DNA from: Bog-105 sp965277435
GTDB lineage: Bacteria > Acidobacteriota > Terriglobia > Bryobacterales > Bryobacteraceae
Assembly: GCA_965277435.1 (NCBI GenBank)
Contig: OZ255821.1
Span: 5,332,001-5,396,000 of the forward strand
Length of the DNA: 64,000 nt
Reading direction: 5' to 3'
Within the stretch, counting starts at the first letter, position 1. Every line of letters starts with the position of its first letter. The notes under the pieces are model-generated. The model did no database searches, was not told the DNA's origin, and worked only from the letters and a program-made list of their open reading frames with translations. Made by a program: the position numbers and the translations under genes. Shown piece after piece: positions 1 to 7,508 of the stretch.

Positions 1-174
1 GACTCGCCCTCTCGTGAGATCGCGAACGACGCCCCAAACCGGCTGTGCGCTCGGCCCAAGCCCACTGAATCTTCTCTTTCGTCTGGTGGCGCGGAATCGC
101 GGCCTGTGCTTGCTCTCACGCTGGCCGAACCGGCCAAACCGAACCGCGATAGCTTGGACTTTCGGCAGAAGCCT

Positions 175-203
175 TGTAACCTAACAAATTGCCGGGTCGC
201 CTA
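175..203 (+). promoter_or_regulatory. candidate ECF-type promoter upstream of the sigma factor
   Basis: A TGTAAC element at 175-180 is followed after about 16 bases by GTCGCCTA (196-203). This resembles the GGAAC/GTC-TAA layout recognised by group IV sigma factors and lies 42 bases before the sigma gene, so autoregulation is plausible. It rests on motif shape only. Confidence 0.3.
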
Positions 204-245
204 GATACGCGAAGGCCCTAATTTCGGTCCGGCAGACCTTGCCGG

Positions 246-821
246 ATGCTTGTTGAGCCAGAACTGATCGAGAGGGCGCGTGCCGCTGACCCGCAGGCGT
301 TCAACGAGATCGTTCAGGCATACCGCAAGCGGATCCTGGGGACGATTTCGCGTCTGATAGGGCGTCCCGAGGACGTCGAAGATGTGGCGCAGGAGGTTTT
401 TGTACGGCTTTATTATTCGCTCGACCAGCTTCGCACGCCGGAGGTTTTCGAGCCGTGGTTGTACCGCTTGACGGTAAATGCGGCATACGATTACCTGCGA
501 CGTCGCAAACGCCGGGCCGAGTCGCGAATGGCCGATCTGAGCGAACAGCAAGTGATGATGGCGGATTCCGTAGCGGGCGGCCGCCAGCAGGAAAACGAAC
601 GCGAGAAAAGCCGTGTGCGGGAGTTTATGCAGGCTCTGTTCCGGCACGTTTCCGAAGAGGACCAACTCTTGCTGACTCTAAAGGAAGTCGAGGGGCTTTC
701 GTTGAAAGAACTAGAACAAATCTATAATGTCAATGAAAACGCTTTGAAAGTCCGGCTCTTTCGGGCGCGCCAGAGAGTTCTGAAAGCGTATAAGATGGCG
801 ACAGACGAAGGCAAGCTATAG
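246..821 (+). CDS. ECF (group IV) RNA polymerase sigma factor
   Basis: The 191-residue protein has the two-domain layout of RpoE-like sigma factors. Region 2 is at about residues 8-85, with the conserved core ending in EDVEDVAQEVFVRLY and the aromatic/basic promoter-melting segment up to YDYLRRRKR. A linker follows, then region 4 at about 125-180, ending in a helix-turn-helix (LSLKELEQIYNVNENALKVRL). It would direct core polymerase to a small regulon in the cytoplasm. The next gene starts 6 bases after its stop and encodes a one-TM protein, followed by a Spy-like periplasmic protein. That order suggests a sigma/anti-sigma/sensor unit responding to envelope stress or metals. The ATG at 246 has no strong ribosome-binding site. 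Confidence 0.9.
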   Translation: MLVEPELIERARAADPQAFNEIVQAYRKRILGTISRLIGRPEDVEDVAQEVFVRLYYSLDQLRTPEVFEPWLYRLTVNAAYDYLRRRKRRAESRMADLSEQQVMMADSVAGGRQQENEREKSRVREFMQALFRHVSEEDQLLLTLKEVEGLSLKELEQIYNVNENALKVRLFRARQRVLKAYKMATDEGKL

Positions 822-827
822 GGGCAA

Positions 828-1211
828 GTGGGGGTGAGTGTGAATTCAGAAATTCCAAATACGATCGACGAGAGCGGACTGGATCGATTGTTCCAGCGTT
901 ACCGGAGCGCCTGTCCGGAACCAGAAGGTTCGAGCGGTTTCATGCCTTCTTTGTGGCAGAAAATCGAGGCGCGCCAGAGTTTCTGGGCTGTTTTCCAGCG
1001 CTTTGGGAAAACGATTACGACTGCCTCGGCGGCCGTTTGCCTGCTGCTGCTTGTGCTCAACTTGATTTCGTCGCCCGCGGCCTATAATCCTGCTGCTACC
1101 TATGCGGATGCGTTGATGGCGGAGCACACGGCCGAGAAAACGTATTACGCCGAAGCGATTCGGAATGCTGTGCCCGGCAGCGAGGAAGCCGCTTCGCAAA
1201 CGGCGCATTAG
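828..1211 (+). CDS. single-TM protein, putative anti-sigma partner
   Basis: This 127-residue protein is hydrophilic for about 60 residues, then has one membrane helix at about 64-82 (TASAAVCLLLLVLNLI) and a short C-terminal tail. I see no zinc-binding HxxxCxxC motif of ZAS-type anti-sigma factors. It begins 6 bases after the sigma gene with GTG at 828; GTGs at 834 and 840 are equally possible. A membrane protein directly downstream of an ECF sigma and upstream of a Spy/CpxP-like protein is typical of anti-sigma factors such as CnrY. The role is inferred from position, since the sequence carries no recognisable family signature. Confidence 0.6.
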   Translation: MGVSVNSEIPNTIDESGLDRLFQRYRSACPEPEGSSGFMPSLWQKIEARQSFWAVFQRFGKTITTASAAVCLLLLVLNLISSPAAYNPAATYADALMAEHTAEKTYYAEAIRNAVPGSEEAASQTAH

Positions 1212-1232
1212 CTTTTCAGCTGGTCTATTTCT

Positions 1233-1673
1233 ATGAAGCGCAATCAGGGTGCAGCGATACTGTTCGCCGTGCTGCTTTTCAGCTGTGGAGTGGTGTCAGG
1301 AGTTCTAGGCCAGCGCTATTTCGCCGCCACCGTGGTAAGTGCTAAAGGCGCGGAGGACTTTCGCCACCAATACGTGTCCGAGATGCGGTCGAAGCTGGGG
1401 CTGACTCACGAACAGGCAACGCAACTGGAGGTCATTCTCGATGACACCAAGGCGCAGTACAAGGCGGTGCGCGATCGCTCGCGGCCCGACATGCTCAAAA
1501 TCAAAAACGAGCAGATCAGCCGGGTGAAAGCGATCCTGACTCCGCAGCAGGTTCCCGGGTACGAACGGCTGATTGCGGAGCGGGAAAACCGTTACAAAAA
1601 TCAGGAAGAACACGATCGCAAAGAAGAGTTGAAACTACAAGCAGACCACCGGGCGCAAGCCGCGCACCAATAA
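1233..1673 (+). CDS. Spy/CpxP-like periplasmic protein
   Basis: The 146-residue product starts with an N-terminal hydrophobic segment (about residues 7-25) that could be a signal peptide or membrane anchor. The rest is charged and helical. It holds the two LTxxQ motifs typical of Spy/CpxP and the heavy-metal-sensor family: LTHEQ at about 54 and LTPQQ at about 101, joined by a long amphipathic helix. Family members are periplasmic chaperones or stress sensors; CnrX pairs with an ECF sigma and an anti-sigma. It is the third gene of a tight sigma/TM/Spy cluster, so a sensing role feeding the sigma factor is a reasonable inference. The C-terminus is rich in His, Gln and Lys. Confidence 0.7.
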   Translation: MKRNQGAAILFAVLLFSCGVVSGVLGQRYFAATVVSAKGAEDFRHQYVSEMRSKLGLTHEQATQLEVILDDTKAQYKAVRDRSRPDMLKIKNEQISRVKAILTPQQVPGYERLIAERENRYKNQEEHDRKEELKLQADHRAQAAHQ

Positions 1674-1723
1674 CCTTCCGGGCCGCCCCGAATGTTACTT
1701 TGGTTCCAATAGCGACCCATTGA

Positions 1724-2950
1724 ATGGCTTACCTGCGTTGTAGTGTTGCCGGTTGTGCAACTAATCTCGAGCTGCACGACCGGGCGCTCGCCTGCCCGAG
1801 CTGCGGCAACCTGCTCGAAGTTGTCGTTGAACCCGCCGCGTTCGATCCTGCCCAGCTGAAACGGGTCTGGCTGGAACGGCGGACATCCCACGAAGAGCGC
1901 GACGCGAGCGGTGTTTGGCGATTTCGTGAATTTTTGCCGGATGCGTATGAGTCGTCCAGCATCGTCAGCCTGGCGGAAGGCAACACGCCGGTTATACGCG
2001 GCCAGCGAACGGCTAGCTGGGCCGGCGTGGAGCGGCTCTGGTTCAAACATCTCGGTTGGAACCCGACGGGATCGTTTAAAGATCTTGGCATGACGGCCGG
2101 CATGACGGAAGCAAAATTCGTGGGTGCAAAAGTGGTGGCGTGCGCTTCCACCGGCAACACGGCTGCTTCTCTGGCTGCCTATGCGGCGCGCGCTGGCGTG
2201 ACCGGGCGCGTTTATCTGCCGGCCGGGCAGGCTTCGAATAACAAATTGGCGCAAGCGCTCGATTTCGGCGCCGAGGTCGTGCAAATCGACGGCAGCTTCG
2301 ACGATGCACTCAACCAGTTGCTGGGTTTGAGCGATCCCGATTTATATTTCTTGAATTCCATCAATCCGTTCCGGGTAGAAGGGCAAAAGACCGCCATGTT
2401 CGAATTGCTCGAACAGCTCGCGTGGAAGGTGCCCGATTACCTGTTTGTGCCCGGCGGCAATTTGGGTAACTCGTCGGCGTTCGGCAAAGCCTTCGAGGAG
2501 CTCCGACGATTTGGATTCATCGACCGGCTGCCACGCATGGTCATCGTGCAGGCGGAAGGAGCTAATCCACTCAGCCGCATGTGGTCTTCGCGCGAACCGC
2601 ATTTGACGCCTCTGAGCCATCCTGATACTGTCGCCACTGCCATTCGCATCGGCAATCCGCGATCCTGGAAAAAAGCGCTGCATGGCGTCGAATTGACCGG
2701 CGGCTTCGTGATGGATGTGACCGACGAAGAGATCGGCGCAGCGAAAACGTTGATCGGGCATGATGGCATCGGCTGCGAACCGGCTTCGGCCACTACGCTG
2801 GCGGGGATTCGCAAGCTGACTGAGTCGGGCCAACTCGATCGCGAGGCGTCGATTGTGGCGATCCTCACCGGCCATGTCTTGAAAGACACCGACTACATCA
2901 TCAAGGCGCAGGAGAAACGCGCTACGAAAGATGCGTTCTCCATTGCGTGA
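1724..2950 (+). CDS. thrC: threonine synthase
   Basis: It converts O-phospho-L-homoserine to L-threonine with pyridoxal phosphate, the last step of threonine synthesis. The 408-residue protein has the fold-type II PLP signature NPTGSFKDLGM with Schiff-base lysine K119, followed by the ACASTGNTAASLAAYAARAG phosphate-site helix. A short zinc-ribbon-like N-terminus contains C6, C11, C24 and C27, as in many bacterial ThrC proteins. The next gene, homoserine kinase, overlaps its 3' end by 20 bases. The two make consecutive pathway steps and are almost certainly cotranscribed and translationally coupled. Confidence 0.95.
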   Translation: MAYLRCSVAGCATNLELHDRALACPSCGNLLEVVVEPAAFDPAQLKRVWLERRTSHEERDASGVWRFREFLPDAYESSSIVSLAEGNTPVIRGQRTASWAGVERLWFKHLGWNPTGSFKDLGMTAGMTEAKFVGAKVVACASTGNTAASLAAYAARAGVTGRVYLPAGQASNNKLAQALDFGAEVVQIDGSFDDALNQLLGLSDPDLYFLNSINPFRVEGQKTAMFELLEQLAWKVPDYLFVPGGNLGNSSAFGKAFEELRRFGFIDRLPRMVIVQAEGANPLSRMWSSREPHLTPLSHPDTVATAIRIGNPRSWKKALHGVELTGGFVMDVTDEEIGAAKTLIGHDGIGCEPASATTLAGIRKLTESGQLDREASIVAILTGHVLKDTDYIIKAQEKRATKDAFSIA

Positions 2951-3827
2951 CCGCTTCACGATTGAGGTACCCGGTTCGATAGCAAATCTGGGTCCGGGCT
3001 TCGATACGCTGGCCGTCGCGGTGCAACTCTATTTACGTCTCGATGTTACCGTGCTTCCTGGAGAGAATGAACTGGATTTCTGCTTCCACGATTGCGCGGT
3101 GGACGGCGATAACTATATCGAACGTGCCTTCCTGTTTCTGGCTAATCAGCGCAACCTTCCACATCCTTCCCTAGCTGTCGATGTACGAACCGAAATTCCG
3201 ATGAAAGGCGGACTGGGCAGCAGTGCGGCGGCGACGGTTGCGGGATTGCGCCTGTATGAAGCGATTGCCGGACCGCTGCCGATTCAGGGCTTGTTGAATG
3301 CCGCCTGCGCGCTCGAAGGGCATCCGGATAACGTGGCTGCGTCGCTTCTTGGTGGATTGACGGTAAGCTGCCAGATGCCGGATCGATCCGCCTTTGCAGT
3401 GCGGCTGGCGTGGCCGGAGTCACTGGTTCTGCTTGTTGTGACGCCTCAATTTTCACTGGCAACGTCCGCTTCGCGGCGTGTCTTGCCGGAACAGGTTTCG
3501 CGCGAAGATGCGGTGTTCAACTTGCAGCGTGTCGCGCTTTTTCTACAGGCTATTCAGAGCGGCAATTATTCGCTGTTGCGCGAAGCGGTGCAGGACCGCC
3601 TGCACCAGCCGTTTCGTAAAGAACTCGTACCCGGCTTGCAAGATCTGCTAACACTCGAACATCCAGATCTGCTAGGCGTATGCCTGAGCGGAGCTGGTCC
3701 TTCGATAGTGGCCTTGGCCGAACACAATGTGGATGGCGTGGAAAACGCGTTGCGAGACTGTTTCGCAGCACAGAATCTGCCGTTCGTGGTGCGGCAGCTG
3801 CGGGTACACCAGCCCCATGTTACTTAG
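2931..3827 (+). CDS. thrB: homoserine kinase
   Basis: This GHMP-family kinase phosphorylates L-homoserine with ATP to supply threonine synthase. The 298-residue protein starts with the substrate-binding strand ending in GSIANLGPGFDTLA and has the ATP-binding GHMP motif PMKGGLGSSAAA at about 90-101. The C-terminal motif CLSGAGPSIVAL is also typical. The ATG at 2931 lies inside thrC, giving a 20-base overlap; a TTG at 2943 is an alternative. Length and motif order match functional ThrB. Confidence 0.95.
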   Translation: MRSPLRDRFTIEVPGSIANLGPGFDTLAVAVQLYLRLDVTVLPGENELDFCFHDCAVDGDNYIERAFLFLANQRNLPHPSLAVDVRTEIPMKGGLGSSAAATVAGLRLYEAIAGPLPIQGLLNAACALEGHPDNVAASLLGGLTVSCQMPDRSAFAVRLAWPESLVLLVVTPQFSLATSASRRVLPEQVSREDAVFNLQRVALFLQAIQSGNYSLLREAVQDRLHQPFRKELVPGLQDLLTLEHPDLLGVCLSGAGPSIVALAEHNVDGVENALRDCFAAQNLPFVVRQLRVHQPHVT

Positions 3828-3832
3828 ATTAG

Positions 3833-4743
3833 ATGGCAACGACGACCCACACAGTCTCGACTCCCGCTCTTCACATTTGCTACGAGCAGACCGGTCCTGA
3901 TGCCGGCGAGCCTATTGTTCTTCTTCACGGATTTCCGTACGACGTTCGCCAGTACGATGCTGTTCGCGACCTCATCGCACGGGAGGATCGCCGCCTGATT
4001 GTGCCTTATTTGCGAGGCTTTCAGCCGACTCTCTATCGCCATCCCGATACCTTCCGCTCTGGCCAGCAAGCCGCTCTGGGAAAAGATGTCCTGGATCTTC
4101 TCGACGCTCTGCAAATCGCCAGAGCCACACTCGTAGGCTACGATTGGGGCGGTCGCGGGGCCTGTGTTGCAGCGGCGCTATGGCCCGAACGCGTGCGCGC
4201 TCTAGTCTCGGTCGCAGGCTACGCGATCCAGGACATCGCCATGTCCGCGGCCACTCCGCAAACAGCAGCGCAGGAGCATCAGCTTTGGTATCAATGGTAT
4301 TTCCAGACAGAACGTGGGCGCAGCGGCCTCGATCAAAATCGGAACGAATTATGCAAATTGCTGTGGAGCATGTGGTCACCTACCTGGGAATTCGAGGAAG
4401 CGTACTTTCTGGAGACCGCCAGATCCTTCGATCATCCTGATTTCGTTCCCACGGTGATTCAGTCCTACCGGCACCGTTATGGGAATGCTCCTGGAGATCC
4501 ATCTCTCGAAAAATTGGAAGCGCAGCTGCGGGTCAGCCAAAGATCGCGGCTCCCACAATTGTCCTGCACGGAGAGCTTGATCGGGTGGAACCGCCTTCCG
4601 GTTCGGAAGGGCATGCATCCCACTTTACGGGATTCTACGAGCGCCGGGTTATCGAGGGCATCGGGCATTGCCCTCCCGAAGAAGCGCCGGAGCAGGTAAG
4701 CCGGGCGATATTGGACACTCTTGCTGTATGCGGTCGATCGTGA
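3833..4743 (+). pseudogene. alpha/beta hydrolase (epoxide hydrolase/dehalogenase-like), frameshifted
   Basis: The first 230 or so residues form a good alpha/beta hydrolase: oxyanion segment LLHGFPYD, and nucleophile elbow GYDWGG with Asp104, the Asp-nucleophile type of epoxide hydrolases and haloalkane dehalogenases. From about base 4526 the reading frame carries on into nonsense and stops at 4699. In the adjacent frame from 4528 to the TGA at 4741 the expected C-terminus continues perfectly, including the acid residue in HGELDRVEPP and the catalytic histidine in GIGHCPPEEAPEQV. One base has been lost near 4526. It follows thrB by 5 bases. It is either a recent pseudogene or a sequence error; if repaired, the protein would be about 303 residues. 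The substrate is unknown. Confidence 0.8.
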
Positions 4744-4828
4744 CAGGAATCGAGGCGTAGCTCCTGTTTGCAGCCGGAGGTAATTCTCGCTTCCGCCGTT
4801 CGAAACATACTACTGTTTCCCGCTCTCG

Positions 4829-5839
4829 CTATGGCAACACCCGAAATGCGGGGGTGGCCGGCGGCAGCTTTGCATCTGGCTTGGAAATCAGCCCGCCTAT
4901 TTTCAGAGAAGACTTAAAAATCTTCCCTACCGGAATGATCCCTCCGAGTTTATGCTTTGCCACAGCAGCTAAACCCATCGACGCAATGCACCCGCAAGAC
5001 TCGCAATCCGGATTGCCGCCGAACTGACACGGAGTGATTTTCGTCTTCAGGTCGGCCGAAATTGTTTGTGTAGTCAACGCAAACACGCACTCCTCGGGAG
5101 TGTGAGGCGGCGCTGCCAGTTGACGAATCAACCCCTCCGGCATATCGAGCTTAGGAAAGCTTTTCCGCAGCTGCAACAGTTCATCGATGACCTGCCCACG
5201 TTCGGTGGTCGTCAGCATTTCAGGCACATGATCACCTTTCTGCGGTGTGAAAAGACTAAACCAGACTTTATTCACTTCGGGCCTTGGCGTCCAGAACTGA
5301 AGAAAATCCCGCAGGTAGCCGGGCCGCTTCACCAGTTGCCCGGTGATCGTCGAGTGAATGGTTAATCGTTGTCCCTCGACGTTCTTAAGAATGCGTTCGT
5401 ACGTTGCCGGTTTGCGCCGTCTGTCGTGTTCCGGCTGCAATCCATCGATCGAGACGACAACATTCAAATGAGGCAGGGTGGCCCAGGAGAGTGGAAGGGG
5501 CCGGAACGCGCTCGTGACAATCTGGACGTGAACGCCGCGGGCCAACAGAAACGGCACTAACGTCTCCAACTCCCGATAGCGCACAAGCGGATCTCCACCC
5601 ACTAACGAAAGATGCAGCGGCTGCAGCCGGTCCACGACTTCGAGAACTCCATCTATCAGTTCTTGTCCCCTGTAGTCATTCAATTCGCGCAGCGTCACCC
5701 CTCCTCCGAGGTGGGCGTCCTCATAGGCGTAGCATCCAGGACATCGAAGCGGGCATTCCCGCGTTATCTCTATTGAAAGCGAAGGTCGTTGACCTTTTAA
5801 GATCTTTCCCCAAGCTTTTATAATTTCTGAAGTCTGCAT
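4829..5839 (-). CDS. radical SAM protein with C-terminal cysteine cluster
   Basis: The 336-residue protein has the radical SAM signature CPLRCPGC (C29, C33, C36: CxxxCxxC), which binds the 4Fe-4S cluster that cleaves S-adenosylmethionine. LVGGDPL is the GGE-like motif. A C-terminal cysteine group (CVFAL, TPCQFGG and PDCESCGC) could hold an auxiliary cluster of SPASM/twitch type. It belongs broadly to the MoaA/PqqE/HpnH-like superfamily, but I cannot assign a substrate. No obvious RiPP precursor peptide is adjacent; the small secreted gene upstream (to 6332) is the nearest neighbour on the same strand. The start ATG at 5839 is preceded by AGGAAGAG. Confidence 0.85.
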   Translation of the reverse strand: MQTSEIIKAWGKILKGQRPSLSIEITRECPLRCPGCYAYEDAHLGGGVTLRELNDYRGQELIDGVLEVVDRLQPLHLSLVGGDPLVRYRELETLVPFLLARGVHVQIVTSAFRPLPLSWATLPHLNVVVSIDGLQPEHDRRRKPATYERILKNVEGQRLTIHSTITGQLVKRPGYLRDFLQFWTPRPEVNKVWFSLFTPQKGDHVPEMLTTTERGQVIDELLQLRKSFPKLDMPEGLIRQLAAPPHTPEECVFALTTQTISADLKTKITPCQFGGNPDCESCGCIASMGLAAVAKHKLGGIIPVGKIFKSSLKIGGLISKPDAKLPPATPAFRVLP

Positions 5840-6026
5840 GGCTCACTCTTCCTTTCTGTTATTGCCAGCCGTCGAGCAGGGTGCTTTGTCTGTCACCATC
5901 GCGGAACAACACATGTCACATGGACATACACTGGGATATCCGCGATAGGGACCAATGCTACACCCGGAAAGGCGAGTAGTGCGCGCCTACACGCTCGACA
6001 AGTTCGATTGCTAGAAATGAGTGCAG

Positions 6027-6332
6027 CTACGCTTTCGGTGGAGAAGGATCGGCAGCTTGATGGAAGGAACGCATGACGCAGGGTGGAGACAAGACAAGGA
6101 CTGCATTGGAGACATACTGCGCACACTCTTCAGGTTGCGGCAGCCTTTTCCAAGCGGAATGCACCGCCTTCGCGAGTTCCAACGGAGTGTGGTGCACGAA
6201 GAACAGGACGCTAGATCCCGGTCCCGCATTCAGCAACTCCGGGCAATCCGGAACGTTATCCAGATTGGCCGAAAGAAGGAAGATCACCGCCAGCAGCGCG
6301 ATTAACTTCGAATATTGGAAGACGAACTTCAA
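6027..6332 (-). CDS. small hypothetical secreted or membrane-anchored protein
   Basis: This 101-residue frame starts at TTG 6332 with an AAGAG-like site upstream. It has an N-terminal hydrophobic segment (LIALLAVIFLLSA, about residues 10-23), then a polar region with three cysteines. I recognise no family. It lies between the lysozyme-inhibitor-like gene and the radical SAM gene on the same strand. Support is modest: a plausible signal peptide and position only. Confidence 0.4.
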   Translation of the reverse strand: MKFVFQYSKLIALLAVIFLLSANLDNVPDCPELLNAGPGSSVLFFVHHTPLELAKAVHSAWKRLPQPEECAQYVSNAVLVLSPPCVMRSFHQAADPSPPKA

Positions 6333-6408
6333 AACGATTTCTCTTCATCTTAACCTTTGCCCTTCGTGGAGACCTGGTCTCACCGCAGTCAGCGGCCCGA
6401 GCTGCGTC

Positions 6409-6771
6409 TCATTCAGCAGTGCGGCAAGTCGACTGCATCTTAGTCGTCAACGAGGAGATAGTTACTGCTCCCTGGGCATCCCACCATGTGAATTGCTGCG
6501 CGACATAGCGGGCGCCTGATCCGGATAGCACGTTGACGAAAATCAGACTCTTTCCCGAGATAGGCACCACTGCCAGGCTGTTGCCGCCACCATTGATGTA
6601 TTCGACCTTAAATGGACCGGAAGGAAGGCCCAGGTGTGCGGCGCTTGCGTCGCATGTATAAGAGACGGTTTTGCGGGACATCGATTCGTTACCCGTAAGT
6701 GGGATTGCCAAGTCCGCGGCGACTGCCTGGATTGCAATGAGTCCAAATACCCAGAACAGAGATTTCGTCAT
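6409..6771 (-). CDS. periplasmic C-type lysozyme inhibitor-like protein (MliC/PliC family)
   Basis: The 120-residue protein has a cleavable signal peptide ending near AVAAD with no lipobox cysteine, so it is probably periplasmic (PliC-like) rather than a lipoprotein. The mature part shows the MliC pattern: VSYTCD near the start, a central strand rich in Val, the conserved SGSGARY loop that inserts into the lysozyme active site, then a Trp-containing strand and a terminal cysteine that could pair with the first. Family members inhibit C-type lysozymes. It starts 9 bases after the cohesin-like PEP-CTERM gene and is probably in the same transcript. Confidence 0.72.
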   Translation of the reverse strand: MTKSLFWVFGLIAIQAVAADLAIPLTGNESMSRKTVSYTCDASAAHLGLPSGPFKVEYINGGGNSLAVVPISGKSLIFVNVLSGSGARYVAQQFTWWDAQGAVTISSLTTKMQSTCRTAE

Positions 6772-6780
6772 TCTAAAGTC

Positions 6781-7314
6781 CTATGCATGTTTACGGCGCC
6801 AGATGAGCGAGAAAAGCAAGCTCCCGTCAAAACAGAGTAGCGCAATACTACCCGGCTCAGGTGTAGCGGTACCGGGCTGCAATCCGCGCAAGCTGATCTC
6901 GGCCAGCGTGAAAGAGCCTGGTTGCCGGCTGTCTAACACGCTGGGGCTGTCGAAGCTCACCTCAAACAGGTGAAGATCGCCCGGAGGTGGTTGGTTCGCT
7001 TGCGCGATGGACCCCGCTCCGGAAATGTTGAGCTGATCGAAAGGCGCGGAAGAACTCCCGAACAGCGTGTTCGAGACCGAAACGAGCGCCGGATCGAACT
7101 TGAGATCGAAATCGAAGCTTGAGCGAGAGGGCGGAGAGCGAGGGGGGCTCATCGCCCCCAAGCCGCTAATCGTCAAGTCTACCTGGGTTGTTGCGCCGAC
7201 GCCAACGCCTGGCTGCATTGGGTTGACCGTGAGGGTAATGCCGGCTGCTTGCGCCGGTGTTACCGCGAGAGCGGCAGCTAAAAGGGTCTGCAAGATACCA
7301 GGTTCAAGTTTCAT
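6781..7314 (-). CDS. cohesin-like PEP-CTERM protein
   Basis: The 177-residue product has a signal peptide (residues 1-23), a beta-sandwich region at about 25-145, and a PEP-CTERM sorting tail (TPEPGSIALL, a hydrophobic helix, then WRRKHA). The sandwich follows the cohesin pattern: VDLTISG, then FDFDLKFDPALVSVSN, then a later strand with SFTLAEISLRGL. PEP-CTERM proteins are processed by exosortase and displayed or secreted. Its ATG overlaps the stop of the preceding dockerin-bearing gene as TAATG, so the two are translationally coupled. That makes a cohesin-dockerin partnership an attractive inference, though the cohesin assignment is by eye. Confidence 0.75.
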   Translation of the reverse strand: MKLEPGILQTLLAAALAVTPAQAAGITLTVNPMQPGVGVGATTQVDLTISGLGAMSPPRSPPSRSSFDFDLKFDPALVSVSNTLFGSSSAPFDQLNISGAGSIAQANQPPPGDLHLFEVSFDSPSVLDSRQPGSFTLAEISLRGLQPGTATPEPGSIALLCFDGSLLFSLIWRRKHA

Positions 7315-7508
7315 TATTTTCCGTCTCCACAGACTCTAGCTCCGCAGATGAGAACTAACTTGCGAACATCCAGCACAGTGATGAAGCCATCCCCGTTTAG
7401 ATCGCAAGCGGGTCCACAGGAGCTGCGCGAGACGCTCTTGCCCAGATTTCGCAGCATTTCATTCAGGTCGGCGCGATTCACTTGCCCGTCGCCATTCACA
7501 TCACCGGT
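7314..7508 (-). other. dockerin type I domain coding segment
   Basis: Two repeated EF-hand-like calcium loops, each of the form DxNGDGxxxxxD and about 30 residues apart, close the giant exoprotein. Type I dockerins bind cohesin modules in a calcium-dependent way. The candidate partner is the adjacent cohesin-like protein. Confidence 0.8.

Noticed and set aside
1..204. Open frame from the first base to a TAG at 202 on the + strand
   Set aside because: A second + frame is also open to about 183, and neither shows a recognisable protein. It could be the end of an upstream gene, but cannot be supported.
3833..4743. Programmed frameshift in the alpha/beta hydrolase
   Set aside because: No slippery heptamer or strong stimulatory element was seen near 4526, so an indel is the simpler reading.
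5840..6026. Possible RiPP precursor peptide upstream of the radical SAM gene
   Set aside because: No short frame here has a good start, ribosome-binding site and a core-peptide-like composition; the minus-strand frame 5893-6126 overlaps the better-supported small gene.
6021..6305. Forward frame opposite the small hypothetical gene
   Set aside because: Composition looks like an antisense shadow and there is no ribosome-binding site; the minus-strand frame has a signal-peptide-like start.
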